Positions 8,069 through 15,730 of a stretch of DNA of 64,000 bases are shown one piece after another. The stretch is from Rhodobacter sp. SGA-6-6 (GTDB lineage: Bacteria; Pseudomonadota; Alphaproteobacteria; Rhodobacterales; Rhodobacteraceae), in contig NZ_JAAKGP010000002.1 in assembly GCF_011043545.1 (NCBI RefSeq), positions 248,001-312,000 on the forward strand, in the 5' to 3' direction. Position numbers and translations under genes: made by a program. The notes under the pieces are model-generated. The model ran no database searches, was not told where the DNA came from, and saw nothing but the letters and a program-made list of their open reading frames with translations. Each line of letters begins with the position of its first letter. The first letter of the stretch is position 1.

Positions 8069-10054
8069 TCAGACCTTCCTGATCAGCGCATCCACCGCCA
8101 CGGCCCCTTCGGGCCGGACGAGGACGGGGTTGATTTCGATTTCCTCAAGCGTGCCGTCGGCCAGCATCAGCGCGCCCAGCCGGACGGCGATCCCGGCGAC
8201 GGCGGCCATGTCGGCCTTCGGCCGGCCGCGGTAGCCGTCCAGGAGCGGCCAGAGCCGCAGGTGCCGCATCGCCTCCAGCACCTGCTCCGCCGTCGCGGGC
8301 AGCACCAGTGTCACGGTATCGGCCAGCACCTCGGCGGTGACGCCGCCCATGCCGAGGGTCAGGGTGACGCCATAGACCGGATCGCGGCGCAGGCCCAGCA
8401 GGACCTCGGCCACCGCGCCGGTCACCATCTCCTCCACCAGATAGCCGGCAGCGCCGGGCATCTCCTGCTGGCCTTCCAGCGAGGCCAGCCCAAGCCGCAC
8501 CGCCCCCGCCTCGGTCTTGTGCGCGAAGCCGAGGCCCTTGAGGACATAGGGCGGGGTCAACCCCGCCACGTCCAGCGTCTGCAACGTCGCCCCCGTCACC
8601 GACCGCGGCACCGCCACCCCCGCCGCCGCCAGCAACGCCTTGCCCTCGGCCTCGCTCAGCATCGCGGCCTCGCGCGGCGGCAGCGCCTGCGCCGGCCGCC
8701 AGCCCGGCAGCCCGGCCGGGGTCTGCGCCGCCCGGATCGCCGCCAGCGCGGTCTCCAGCCCCAGGAGTGCGCAGACCCCCTGCTCGCGCATCTCCGCCAC
8801 CCGCCCTTCACCGAAGTTCTCGGCCATCGAGGCGACCGGGAAGGCGATCCTGCCCGTGGCCTTCTGCGCCGCGACGATGGCGTTCAGCGCCGGCCGATAC
8901 CAGTCGTCGGAACAGCGGTCGGTCCGCGGCGTGTCGATGATGTAGATGCCGGCGTCGTAGGCCTCCAGCATCGCGGTGAAGACCTCGGTGGTCTTCGGCC
9001 CGTCGCCCCAGATGAAGGTGTGGTAATCCAATGGGTTGGAGATGGTGGGGATTTCCCCCAGCACCGCGAACAGCCGGTCGTGCGTCGCCTGCGGCACGGC
9101 CGGGAAGTCGATCCCGAACGGCGCCGCCAGATCGGCGACCAGCCCGGCCTCGCCGCCCGAACAGGACAGCGAGCAGATGCGGCGGCCGATCTGCGGGCCG
9201 TGCAGGTGGAAGATCTTCAGCGTCTCGATCAGTTCCGAGGGCGTGTTCACCTCCGCCACCCCGATCTGCCGCAGGAAGGCGCTGGAGGCCGCCCCGCCCC
9301 CCGCCAGCGAAGCGGTGTGCGAGGCGGCGGCCGTGCGGGAAAGCTCGGTCTTGCCCGACTTGATCGCCACCACCCCCTTGCCCATGGCGCGGGCCTTCTC
9401 GGCCAGCGCGGCGAAGGCCGGGGCATCGTCGATCCCCTCGATGTAAAGCCCCACCGCCGTGACCCGCGGATCGTCCAGCAGCGCCCCGGTCAGCTCGGCC
9501 AGGCCGACGACAGCGGCATTGCCGAGACAGGCGACATAGGCCACCGGCAGCCCCCGCGCCTGCATCCCGAGGTTGATGACGATGTTCGAGGATTGGCTGA
9601 CCAGCGCCACGCCCCGGTCGACCCGGACGCCGCCGTGCTGGTCGGGCCACAAGAGCGCGCCGTCGAGATAGTTGATCACGCCATAGCAGTTGGGCCCGAG
9701 GATCGGCATCTCCCCCGCCGCCGCGACCAGTTGCTCCTGCAACCCGGCCTCGCCGGCCTCGGTCCAGCCGGAGGCGAAGCAGATCGCCCCGCCGCCGCCG
9801 ATCCGGCGCAGGTCCTCGACCACCTCCAGCGTGGCATGGCGGTTGACGCCGATGAAGGTGGCATCCGGCGGCTCCGGCAGGTCGGCGAGACTGGGGTAAG
9901 CCTTGAGGCCCCCGATCTCGGCCTTGGTCGGATGCACCGGCCAGACCGGCCCGGCAAAGCCCATCTTGCCGCATTGCTCGATGACGTTCAGCGCCCAGCT
10001 GGCGCCCAGAACAGCGATGTGGCGCGGGCGGAGCAGACGGTCGAGGCGCGTCAT
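8069..10054 (-). CDS. Acyl-CoA ligase, ADP-forming (acetate-CoA ligase family)
   Basis: 661 aa with the single-chain ACD/Pat-like layout: an N-terminal CoA-binding Rossmann domain (HIAVLGASW; GVNRHATLEVVEDLR), succinyl-CoA-synthetase-like flavodoxin domains (SQSSNIVINLG; KSGKTELSRTAAASHT) and a C-terminal ATP-grasp domain (PPYVLKGLGFAHKTEAGAV; EIEINPVLVRPEG). It makes an acyl-CoA with release of ADP and phosphate. Here the likely substrates are gamma-butyrobetaine, crotonobetaine or carnitine, in the role CaiC plays in enterobacteria; this is inferred from neighbours. ATG at 10054 has GGAGG six bases upstream. The 264-bp gap before it, filled by a repeat pair, is the longest in the operon, so it may have its own promoter. 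Confidence 0.85.
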   Translation of the reverse strand: MTRLDRLLRPRHIAVLGASWALNVIEQCGKMGFAGPVWPVHPTKAEIGGLKAYPSLADLPEPPDATFIGVNRHATLEVVEDLRRIGGGGAICFASGWTEAGEAGLQEQLVAAAGEMPILGPNCYGVINYLDGALLWPDQHGGVRVDRGVALVSQSSNIVINLGMQARGLPVAYVACLGNAAVVGLAELTGALLDDPRVTAVGLYIEGIDDAPAFAALAEKARAMGKGVVAIKSGKTELSRTAAASHTASLAGGGAASSAFLRQIGVAEVNTPSELIETLKIFHLHGPQIGRRICSLSCSGGEAGLVADLAAPFGIDFPAVPQATHDRLFAVLGEIPTISNPLDYHTFIWGDGPKTTEVFTAMLEAYDAGIYIIDTPRTDRCSDDWYRPALNAIVAAQKATGRIAFPVASMAENFGEGRVAEMREQGVCALLGLETALAAIRAAQTPAGLPGWRPAQALPPREAAMLSEAEGKALLAAAGVAVPRSVTGATLQTLDVAGLTPPYVLKGLGFAHKTEAGAVRLGLASLEGQQEMPGAAGYLVEEMVTGAVAEVLLGLRRDPVYGVTLTLGMGGVTAEVLADTVTLVLPATAEQVLEAMRHLRLWPLLDGYRGRPKADMAAVAGIAVRLGALMLADGTLEEIEINPVLVRPEGAVAVDALIRKV

Positions 10055-10083
10055 CTGCAGCCTCCGGCCCGGCGGAAAGCGCC

Positions 10084-10292
10084 GGGGGCCGTCTGCCCCC
10101 GGACCCCCGAGGATATTTGGGGACAGATGAAAGGGGAAGAAAGGCGCCCTGCCCCGGCGGACCGAGGCAGGGTTTCACCCGTCACGGTCATCGGCGTCCC
10201 CGCCTGTACCGTGGAATCAGCTTTGCAGACCAAGGTTAACAAATCCTTTCATCTGTCTCTAAATATCCCGGGGGGTCCGGGGGGCTGGCCCC
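10084..10292. repeat. Inverted pair of GATATTT elements between acyl-CoA dehydrogenase and CoA ligase
   Basis: Left arm: GC hairpin CCGGGGGC-CGTCT-GCCCCCGG, then CCCCCGAGGATATTTGGGG and ACAGATGAAAGG (to about 10136). Right arm (10238-10292): CCTTTCATCTGT, CTCTAAATATCC, then CCGGGGGGC-TG-GCCCCCCGG. The arms pair over 24 positions with two mismatches. The ~100 bp between them holds a short AT-richer stretch near 10215-10240 (GGTTAACAAATCC) and no recognisable gene. The same architecture occurs near 4.25, 17.8 and 50.3 kb. Confidence 0.65.
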
Positions 10293-10318
10293 CCGGCCGT
10301 CGATGCAGCAGGCCGTCC

Positions 10319-11482
10319 TCAGGCCCCCAGCGCCCGCAGCATTTCCCGGCTGATGATGTGGCGCTGGATTTCCGAGGTGCCCTCCCAGATCCGCTCCACC
10401 CTTGCGTCGCGCCAGATCCGTTCCAGCGGCAGTTCGTCCATCAGCCCCATGCCGCCGTGGATCTGGATCGCCTCGTCGGCGATCATCGCCAGCACCTCGG
10501 TGGCCTTCAGCTTGGCCATCGACATGTCGGCCTCGGTCACCGTGCCCTGGTCGTATTTCCACGCCGCCTCGCGGGTCAGCAGCTCCGCCGCCTTCAGCTC
10601 CAGCGCCATGTCGGCCAGCTTGAAGGAAATCCCCTGGAACTTGCCGATCAGCTGGCCGAACTGCTTGCGCTCCGCCGCATAGGCCAGCGCCAGCCCCAAG
10701 GCCCGCTCGGCCCGGCCGAGCGAGGTGGAGGCCACCTGCAGCCGGGTCGCGCCCAGCCATTTGCCCGCCACCTCGAAGCCCTTGTGGACCTCGCCGAGAA
10801 TCTGGCTCTTCGGCAGCCGGCACTCGTCGAACTCCAGGATCATGTTGTTGTAGCCGCGGTGGCTGACGTTCCTGTAGCCGTCGCGCACCGTGAAGCCGGG
10901 GGTGCCCTTGTCGACCAGGAAGGCAGTGATCAGCTTCTTCTTGCCGCGCGGGGTGTCCTCTTCCCCGGTCGCCACCCAGACGATGGCGAAATCCGCCACA
11001 TCGGCGTGGGAGATGAAGTGCTTGGTGCCGTTCAGCACGAAATCGCCGCCGTCTTCCCGCGCGAAGGACTTCATCCCGCGCAGGTCGGACCCCGCGCCGG
11101 GTTCCGTCATCGCCTGGCAGTCGTGCCGCTCGCCGCGGACGCAGGGGAACAGGTAGCGGTCGCGCTGTTCGCCCTCGCAGGCCATCAGGATGTTCGAGGG
11201 TCTGCAAACCGTGGTCCAGTGCAGGGCGTAATTGGCCTTGCCGAGTTCCTTTTCGTAAAGCAGCCAGGTCAGGGTATCGAGGCCGGCGCCCCCCACCTCC
11301 ACCGGCATGTTCGCGGCGTAGAGACCCGCCGCCATGGCCTTGGCCTGCAACTCCTGCCGCAGATCCTCGCGCAGGACGCCGGTCCGCTCGACCTCCTGCT
11401 CGTGCGGATAAAGCTCCGCCTCGACGAAGGCCCGCGTGGTGTCGACGATCATCCGCTGTTCTTCGTTCAGCCCGAAATCCAT
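10319..11482 (-). CDS. Acyl-CoA dehydrogenase, probable gamma-butyrobetainyl-CoA dehydrogenase
   Basis: 387 aa, standard short acyl-CoA dehydrogenase size, FAD-dependent. Recognisable: CQAMTEPGAGSD (FAD/substrate loop), RKQFGQLIGKFQ, QIHGGMGLMDELPLER and WEGTSEIQRHIISREM near the C-terminus. By position between carnitine dehydrogenase and the CoA ligase, the likely reaction is gamma-butyrobetainyl-CoA to crotonobetainyl-CoA, the role of CaiA-type enzymes; this is inference. ATG at 11482 is used, with GAGG just upstream and only 4 bases after the lcdH stop; the frame is open further upstream inside lcdH, but there is no better start. Confidence 0.88.
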   Translation of the reverse strand: MDFGLNEEQRMIVDTTRAFVEAELYPHEQEVERTGVLREDLRQELQAKAMAAGLYAANMPVEVGGAGLDTLTWLLYEKELGKANYALHWTTVCRPSNILMACEGEQRDRYLFPCVRGERHDCQAMTEPGAGSDLRGMKSFAREDGGDFVLNGTKHFISHADVADFAIVWVATGEEDTPRGKKKLITAFLVDKGTPGFTVRDGYRNVSHRGYNNMILEFDECRLPKSQILGEVHKGFEVAGKWLGATRLQVASTSLGRAERALGLALAYAAERKQFGQLIGKFQGISFKLADMALELKAAELLTREAAWKYDQGTVTEADMSMAKLKATEVLAMIADEAIQIHGGMGLMDELPLERIWRDARVERIWEGTSEIQRHIISREMLRALGA

Positions 11483-11486
11483 CGCC

Positions 11487-12956
11487 TCACCCCTTCTTCT
11501 GGCCGATGGCGCGGCCCGCGCCTTCCGGCAGCGGCAGCCCCGCATGGGCCTCGGCAATCGCCTTCAGCTTGGCCCAGACCTCCGGCGCCGCGGCCACGGT
11601 CTTGCCCGCCTTCATGTCCACATGCAGGCAGAGCTGTTCGATGGTGGCGACGCAGTCCTCGCCCCGCATCACCCGCACGAAGGACCGGAAGCGCTTCTCG
11701 TCGGCCGAAATGATCTGCAAGGTGCCGGTCAGCCGGTCGCCCAGGCGCGCCTCGCCGAGGTGGCGGATGTGGGTCTCGGCCGAGTAGTAGCTGTGCCCTG
11801 CCGTAACGTAGTCCATCCCGGCGCCGATCAGCCGCAGGAAGGCGTCGATGGTCTCGGAATTGGCGAAGTAGTAGCGGCTTTCGGTCATGTGGCCGTTGTA
11901 GTCGATCCAGCCCGGCAGCACCTGCATATGCGCCATCACCAGCGGCTCGGCCTTGGGCGCCGAGTCGGTCTGGGCATGGAAGGCCGCCGCCCGTGCCTCG
12001 TCATGTTCGCGCAGCACCTTGCCGGCGCCCCAGTTGCGCTCCTTCAGCACCCGCAGGAAGCCCACCAGGTTCTGGTCGCGGATGCGTTCCAGCTCGCGGA
12101 TGCCATACATGCCGGATTGCGCGTCGGACTGGCTGGCCACCAGGTCGACCAGTTCCTCGTTGAACTCGGGCACGTCCATCAGCTTGGACCAGGGGAATTT
12201 CAGCGTCGGGCCGAACTGCGCCATGAAATGCCGCATCCCGGCCTCGCCCCCGGCGATGCGATAGGTCTCGAACAGGCCCATCTGGCCCCAGCGCAGGCCG
12301 AAGCCCATGCGGATCGCCTCGTCGATCTCCTCGGTGGTGGCGATGCCGTCCTTCAGCATCCACAGGGCCTCGCGCCAGACCGCCTCGAGGAAGCGGTTGC
12401 CGATGAAGGCGTCGATCTCGTGGCGGACCACCAGCGGGAACATGCCGATGTCCTTCATGATCTGCACCGTCTTCTCGACGGTGGCAGGCGGGTTCTTCTC
12501 CGACCCCGAGACCTCGGACAAGGGCAGCAGGTAGACCGGGTTGAACGGATGCGCGACGATGATGTTTTCCGGCGCAGGAGACCCCTTCTGCAGATCGCTG
12601 GCCTTGAAGCCGGAAGTGGAGGAGCCGATCAGCACCCCGGGATTGGCCTGCTGCAACTGGGCATAGACCTTGTGCTTCAGCTCGATCCGTTCCGAGACCG
12701 ATTCCTGCACATATTCCGCGCCCTCGACCGCCTCGGCCATGGTCCCGGCGAAGCTGAGTTTCCCTTCGGGAGGCATCGGCACGTCCGACAGCGCCGGCAG
12801 CGCCAGCCGCGCGTTCGACAGCACCGCATTGATCTTCCGCTCGGCCTCGGGGTCCGGGTCGAACACTGCCACGTCCCAGCCGTTGAGCAGGAACCGCGCG
12901 GCCCAGCCGCCGCCGATGACCCCTCCCCCGATGATTGCCGCTTTTCTATTCGTCAT
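11487..12956 (-). CDS. lcdH: L-carnitine dehydrogenase fused to a betainyl-CoA thioesterase domain
   Basis: 489 aa in two parts. Residues 1 to ~330 are a 3-hydroxyacyl-CoA-dehydrogenase-type fold: NAD loop GGGVIGGG at 10-17, AHPFNPVYLLPLSEV, and FIGNRFLEAVWREA. Residues ~340-489 are a hot-dog thioesterase with the DYNGHM motif (Asp near 352). The N-terminal part oxidises L-carnitine to 3-dehydrocarnitine with NAD+; the C-terminal part would hydrolyse betainyl-CoA made by the adjacent BKACE enzyme. This fusion is known in carnitine-degrading rhizobia and relatives. ATG at 12956 lies inside the last codons of the preceding small membrane gene (11-bp overlap), implying translational coupling. 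Confidence 0.92.
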   Translation of the reverse strand: MTNRKAAIIGGGVIGGGWAARFLLNGWDVAVFDPDPEAERKINAVLSNARLALPALSDVPMPPEGKLSFAGTMAEAVEGAEYVQESVSERIELKHKVYAQLQQANPGVLIGSSTSGFKASDLQKGSPAPENIIVAHPFNPVYLLPLSEVSGSEKNPPATVEKTVQIMKDIGMFPLVVRHEIDAFIGNRFLEAVWREALWMLKDGIATTEEIDEAIRMGFGLRWGQMGLFETYRIAGGEAGMRHFMAQFGPTLKFPWSKLMDVPEFNEELVDLVASQSDAQSGMYGIRELERIRDQNLVGFLRVLKERNWGAGKVLREHDEARAAAFHAQTDSAPKAEPLVMAHMQVLPGWIDYNGHMTESRYYFANSETIDAFLRLIGAGMDYVTAGHSYYSAETHIRHLGEARLGDRLTGTLQIISADEKRFRSFVRVMRGEDCVATIEQLCLHVDMKAGKTVAAAPEVWAKLKAIAEAHAGLPLPEGAGRAIGQKKG

Positions 12957-13293
12957 TACCGATCTTCCCGCTCGTGGGCCGAGGTCCATGTGAACCGGCC
13001 CGGATGAATGAAACCCATGCTCCGACCATGGCCGCCAGTCCCAGAACAGGCAGGACATAGGAGCCGCCCGTCAGGGCGAGGAAAAGACGCAGATCACCGC
13101 CCGCCGGGGCCAGCGCATAATCCGGATGGAGCGTTCGACCGGCGCCGAGCCAGGCCCAGACCACCACCGTCAGAACAGCCGCAAGATGAAAGACGAGCAG
13201 CTTGAACTGCCGCCGATAGCCCAAGGCCGCGCCAAAAACCGCCCCGAGAACCACGGCAGCAGCAATGCCCGATTGGACAATCGTCGTCGACAT
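12946..13293 (-). CDS. Small hypothetical membrane protein in the carnitine operon
   Basis: 115 aa with three apparent membrane segments (about residues 5-25, 32-52 and 74-97) and a charged tail. I do not recognise a family. Reasons to accept it: ATG at 13293 with GAGG at suitable spacing, translation overlap of 11 bp with lcdH, and membrane-like composition throughout. It could be a small transport or anchoring subunit for the carnitine pathway, or simply a gene carried in the operon; nothing in the sequence decides. Confidence 0.6.
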   Translation of the reverse strand: MSTTIVQSGIAAAVVLGAVFGAALGYRRQFKLLVFHLAAVLTVVVWAWLGAGRTLHPDYALAPAGGDLRLFLALTGGSYVLPVLGLAAMVGAWVSFIRAGSHGPRPTSGKIGNDE

Positions 13294-13373
13294 TCAGAAC
13301 CTCGTATGCCCGATCATCGCAGCCTTCCGCGCCATTCGCGCCATCCTTCCCTGTTGTCCCGCACCTCCGGGCG

Positions 13374-13703
13374 TCAATCCACGCAGATCGCCAGTTGCCG
13401 GCCCTGCCCGTCCAGAAACTCGTAGCAGCCGAACAGCGGCGTCACCTTGGAGCAGGTCCGGCTCTCGGCCAGACACACCCCCTCGCAATCGGCGGCCATG
13501 GTGCAGGCCTTGCCCGCATCCTTCAGCGGCCGGATGCAGATCTCGTCCGGCAGCATCCCGCCGCGCCCGACCGAGCCGCCCGCGGCCAGGCACTCCGCCC
13601 GCTCCGCCGCCGAGAGCGGCTTGCCTTCCGGCAGGACGGGCGGCTCCTCGGTGCAGCCGGCCAGCACGAAAGCCAGCGCCATGCCGATCCATGCTCCTCG
13701 CAT
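13374..13703 (-). CDS. Small cysteine-rich lipoprotein, unknown function
   Basis: 109 aa. The signal peptide ends in a lipobox LAGC with Cys17, so it should be lipidated and anchored in the envelope. The mature part has eight more cysteines (for example in EICIRPL, KACTMAADCEGVC, SRTCSKV, FGCYEF and a terminal ICVD), a pattern that suggests several disulfides in the periplasm. ATG at 13703 follows GGAAGG. It lies between the BKACE gene and the small membrane protein on the same strand. Function not recognised. Confidence 0.7.
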   Translation of the reverse strand: MRGAWIGMALAFVLAGCTEEPPVLPEGKPLSAAERAECLAAGGSVGRGGMLPDEICIRPLKDAGKACTMAADCEGVCLAESRTCSKVTPLFGCYEFLDGQGRQLAICVD

Positions 13704-13722
13704 CTTCCGCCCCTTCCTTGAC

Positions 13723-13742
13723 CCGAATGCTCCCGCCGGAGG
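13723..13742. repeat. Partial GCTCCCGCCGGAGGC repeat arm
   Basis: A short copy of the right-arm motif seen at 4321-4340 and 50446-50462 (here GAATGCTCCCGCCGGAGGC). It contains the small dyad GCTCC/GGAGC-like core CTCC-CGCC-GGAG and sits just past the BKACE stop codon at 13748, on its downstream side. Probably part of a transcription terminator or mRNA 3'-end structure. Confidence 0.4.
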
Positions 13743-13747
13743 CTCGG

Positions 13748-14662
13748 CTATTTCCCCGCCGGCGCCCGCTTCTCCAGCTTCAGCCGCGCCCGCACCTCGG
13801 CGGGGGTGATCACCCTTGCGCCCAGGTTCTCGATGATCGTCGCCGCGCGTTCCACCAACTGCGCGTTGGTCGCCAGCACGCCCTTGTCCAGCCAGAGGTT
13901 GTCCTCCAGCCCCACCCGCACGTTGCCGCCGCCCAGCACCGCCGCGGCGACATAGGGCATCTGGTTGCGGCCGAGGGCAAAGGCCGACCAGTGCCAGTGC
14001 TTCGGCACGTTGTTGACCATCGCCAGATAGGTGTTCAGGTCGTCCGGCGCCCCCCACGGCACGCCCATGCACAGCTGCACCAGCACCGGGTCGGGGATGA
14101 TCCCCTCTTCCGCCAGGGTCCTGGCGAACCACAGGTGGCCGGTGTCGAAGGCCTCGATCTCGATCCTTACGCCGCTGTCGACCATGCGCTTGGCCATGTC
14201 GCGCAGCATCCCGGGCGTGTTGACCATCACATAATCGGCTTCGTTGAAGTTCATCGTGCCGCAGTCCAGCGTGCAGATCTCCGGCCGGCATTCCACCACA
14301 TGCTGAACCCGTTCGGTCGCGCCGGCCATGTCGGATTTCTGCGACATCCGGTTCATCGCCTCGGTGCCGTCGAACAGCATGTCGCCGCCCATGCCGGCGG
14401 TCAGGTTCAGCACCACGTCGGTGTCCGAGTCGCGGATGCGCTCGGTCACCTCCCGATACAGCGCCGGATCGCGGGCGGGCTTGCCGGTCTCGGGGTCGCG
14501 GACGTGGCAATGCACCACCGCGGCGCCAGCCTTGGCCGCGGCGATGGCGCTTTCGGCGATCTGCTGCGGGCTGCGCGGCACATGGGGGGAACGGTCCTGC
14601 GTGCCGCCCGAGCCGGTGACGGCGCAGGTGATGAAGACTTCGCGGTTCATGGTCAGCGGCAT
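13748..14662 (-). CDS. Beta-keto acid cleavage enzyme, 3-dehydrocarnitine type (BKACE)
   Basis: 304 aa TIM-barrel zinc enzyme of the BKACE family. It condenses a beta-keto acid with acetyl-CoA and cleaves it; with 3-dehydrocarnitine the products are acetoacetate and betainyl-CoA. Visible: the zinc motif VVHCHVRDP near residue 47, NLTAGMGGDML, the EIEAFDTGH region and VRVGLEDNLW near the C-terminus. Substrate assignment rests on the adjacent lcdH fusion and cdhR. ATG at 14662 (MPLTM) is preferred over the ATG at 14650 because GGGAGG lies about six bases upstream. First gene of the operon, 72 bp from the divergent regulator. Confidence 0.9.
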   Translation of the reverse strand: MPLTMNREVFITCAVTGSGGTQDRSPHVPRSPQQIAESAIAAAKAGAAVVHCHVRDPETGKPARDPALYREVTERIRDSDTDVVLNLTAGMGGDMLFDGTEAMNRMSQKSDMAGATERVQHVVECRPEICTLDCGTMNFNEADYVMVNTPGMLRDMAKRMVDSGVRIEIEAFDTGHLWFARTLAEEGIIPDPVLVQLCMGVPWGAPDDLNTYLAMVNNVPKHWHWSAFALGRNQMPYVAAAVLGGGNVRVGLEDNLWLDKGVLATNAQLVERAATIIENLGARVITPAEVRARLKLEKRAPAGK

Positions 14663-14701
14663 GGAATCCTCCCTCGGTCTGGCGGATACCATAGCCCCCT
14701 T

Positions 14702-14718
14702 GGCAAGGCGTGCTTGGC
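14702..14718. promoter_or_regulatory. Candidate CdhR operator
   Basis: In the 72-bp divergent region between BKACE and cdhR, GGCAAGGCGTGCTTGGC contains CAAG and CTTG half-sites spaced by five bases, with matching G and C flanks. AraC/GlxA-type activators often bind dyads or direct repeats in such positions. Role inferred from position only. Confidence 0.35.
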
Positions 14719-14734
14719 ATATTACGCAATTCCC

Positions 14735-15700
14735 ATGACGGAAAATGCAATCTTCACGCCCTCGCGCGCGGCGCTGACCATCGCCCTTCTGGTGTTGCCG
14801 CAGGCCTCGATCCTCGAAGTCGCCTCGGCGCTGGACCCCTTGCGCAACGCCAACCGCCAGCTGCGGCAGGAGGCGTTCCGCTGGCGCGTGGTCACCCCGG
14901 ACGGGGCGCCGGCACCGCTGACCTGCGGGCTGTCGCTGCCCTCCTCCGGTCCGCTGGCGGCGGCCGAGGGGGCCGAGGCGCTGATCGTCATCGCCGGCTA
15001 CCGGCTGGACGAGGTGGCGACCCGGCCGCTGATCCGCGAGTTGCGCCGGATCGCGCCGCGCTTCGCCCTGGTCGGCGGCATCGACGCCGGCCCCTGGGTG
15101 CTGGCGCGGGCGGGGCTCTTGGACGGCCACCGGGCCACCGTGCATTGGGAGGATCAGGAGGACCTCGCCGCCCGCCACCCCGAGATAGACGTGGTGCCCG
15201 ACCGCTATGTCATCGACCGCAACCGGGTGACCATCGGCGGCGCGGCCCCGGCGCAGGACTTCATGCTGCACCTGATCCGCGCCCGCCACGGCGCCGGGCT
15301 GGCGCGGCAGGTGGCGCTGTCCTTCCTGTCCACCGTCCGCCCCGGCGGGGAGCCGCAGCTCTCCCGTCCCGGAACCGACCCGGCGATGGACCCCCGCGTC
15401 GCCCGCGCCGCCGCGCGGATGGAGGCGCGGCTGGACGCGCCGGAAAGCACCGCCGAGACGGCGGCGGCGGTCGGCCTGTCGCCCCGGCGGCTGGAGGTGC
15501 TGTTCCGCCAGGCCTTCGGCACCACGCCGGGCGCCCATGGCCTCGCGCTGAGGCTGCAGGCCGCCCGCCGGATGCTGGCCGAGACGCAGCACCCGCTGGC
15601 CGAGGTGGCGCTGCGCACCGGCTTCACCAGCCCCGCCACGCTGAGCCGCGCCTTCCGCAAGGCCTTCGGCCAGCCGCCCGGCGCGCTGCGACGGCCCTGA
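14735..15700 (+). CDS. cdhR: GlxA/AraC-family regulator, carnitine catabolism activator
   Basis: 321 aa. The N-terminal ~190 residues are a DJ-1/PfpI-like sensor domain (IALLVLPQASILEVASALDP; ALIVIAGYRLDE), and the C-terminal ~100 residues are an AraC double helix-turn-helix (TAAAVGLSPRRLEVLFRQ; EVALRTGFTSPATLSRAFRK). This architecture and its divergence from a BKACE/lcdH operon match CdhR, the carnitine-responsive activator known in Pseudomonas. ATG at 14735 fits the family N-terminus; the frame is open far upstream without a better start. It is convergent with the M3 peptidase gene, with a terminator palindrome between them. Confidence 0.87.
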   Translation: MTENAIFTPSRAALTIALLVLPQASILEVASALDPLRNANRQLRQEAFRWRVVTPDGAPAPLTCGLSLPSSGPLAAAEGAEALIVIAGYRLDEVATRPLIRELRRIAPRFALVGGIDAGPWVLARAGLLDGHRATVHWEDQEDLAARHPEIDVVPDRYVIDRNRVTIGGAAPAQDFMLHLIRARHGAGLARQVALSFLSTVRPGGEPQLSRPGTDPAMDPRVARAAARMEARLDAPESTAETAAAVGLSPRRLEVLFRQAFGTTPGAHGLALRLQAARRMLAETQHPLAEVALRTGFTSPATLSRAFRKAFGQPPGALRRP

Positions 15701-15704
15701 CGCC

Positions 15705-15725
15705 CGATCTTTCGCCGAAAGATCG
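15705..15725. terminator. Palindromic terminator-like hairpin
   Basis: CGATCTTTCG-C-CGAAAGATCG, a perfect 10-bp stem with a one-base centre, lies between the convergent cdhR and peptidase stop codons. It is flanked by GCCC and TGTCC, and almost the same ~30-base unit recurs at 20456-20485 and, in variant form, near 50.72 kb. Confidence 0.65.
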
Positions 15726-15730
15726 TGTCC

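Noticed and set aside
10137-10237. Hidden small gene between the arms of the repeat pair
   Set aside because: No frame with a ribosome site and plausible composition; most likely spacer and possibly promoter.
6086-11713. Open plus-strand frame of about 1875 codons opposite the carnitine operon
   Set aside because: Composition (His, Arg, Gln, Gly-rich without domains) is that of an antisense shadow in high-GC DNA; the minus-strand genes have clear motifs and ribosome sites.
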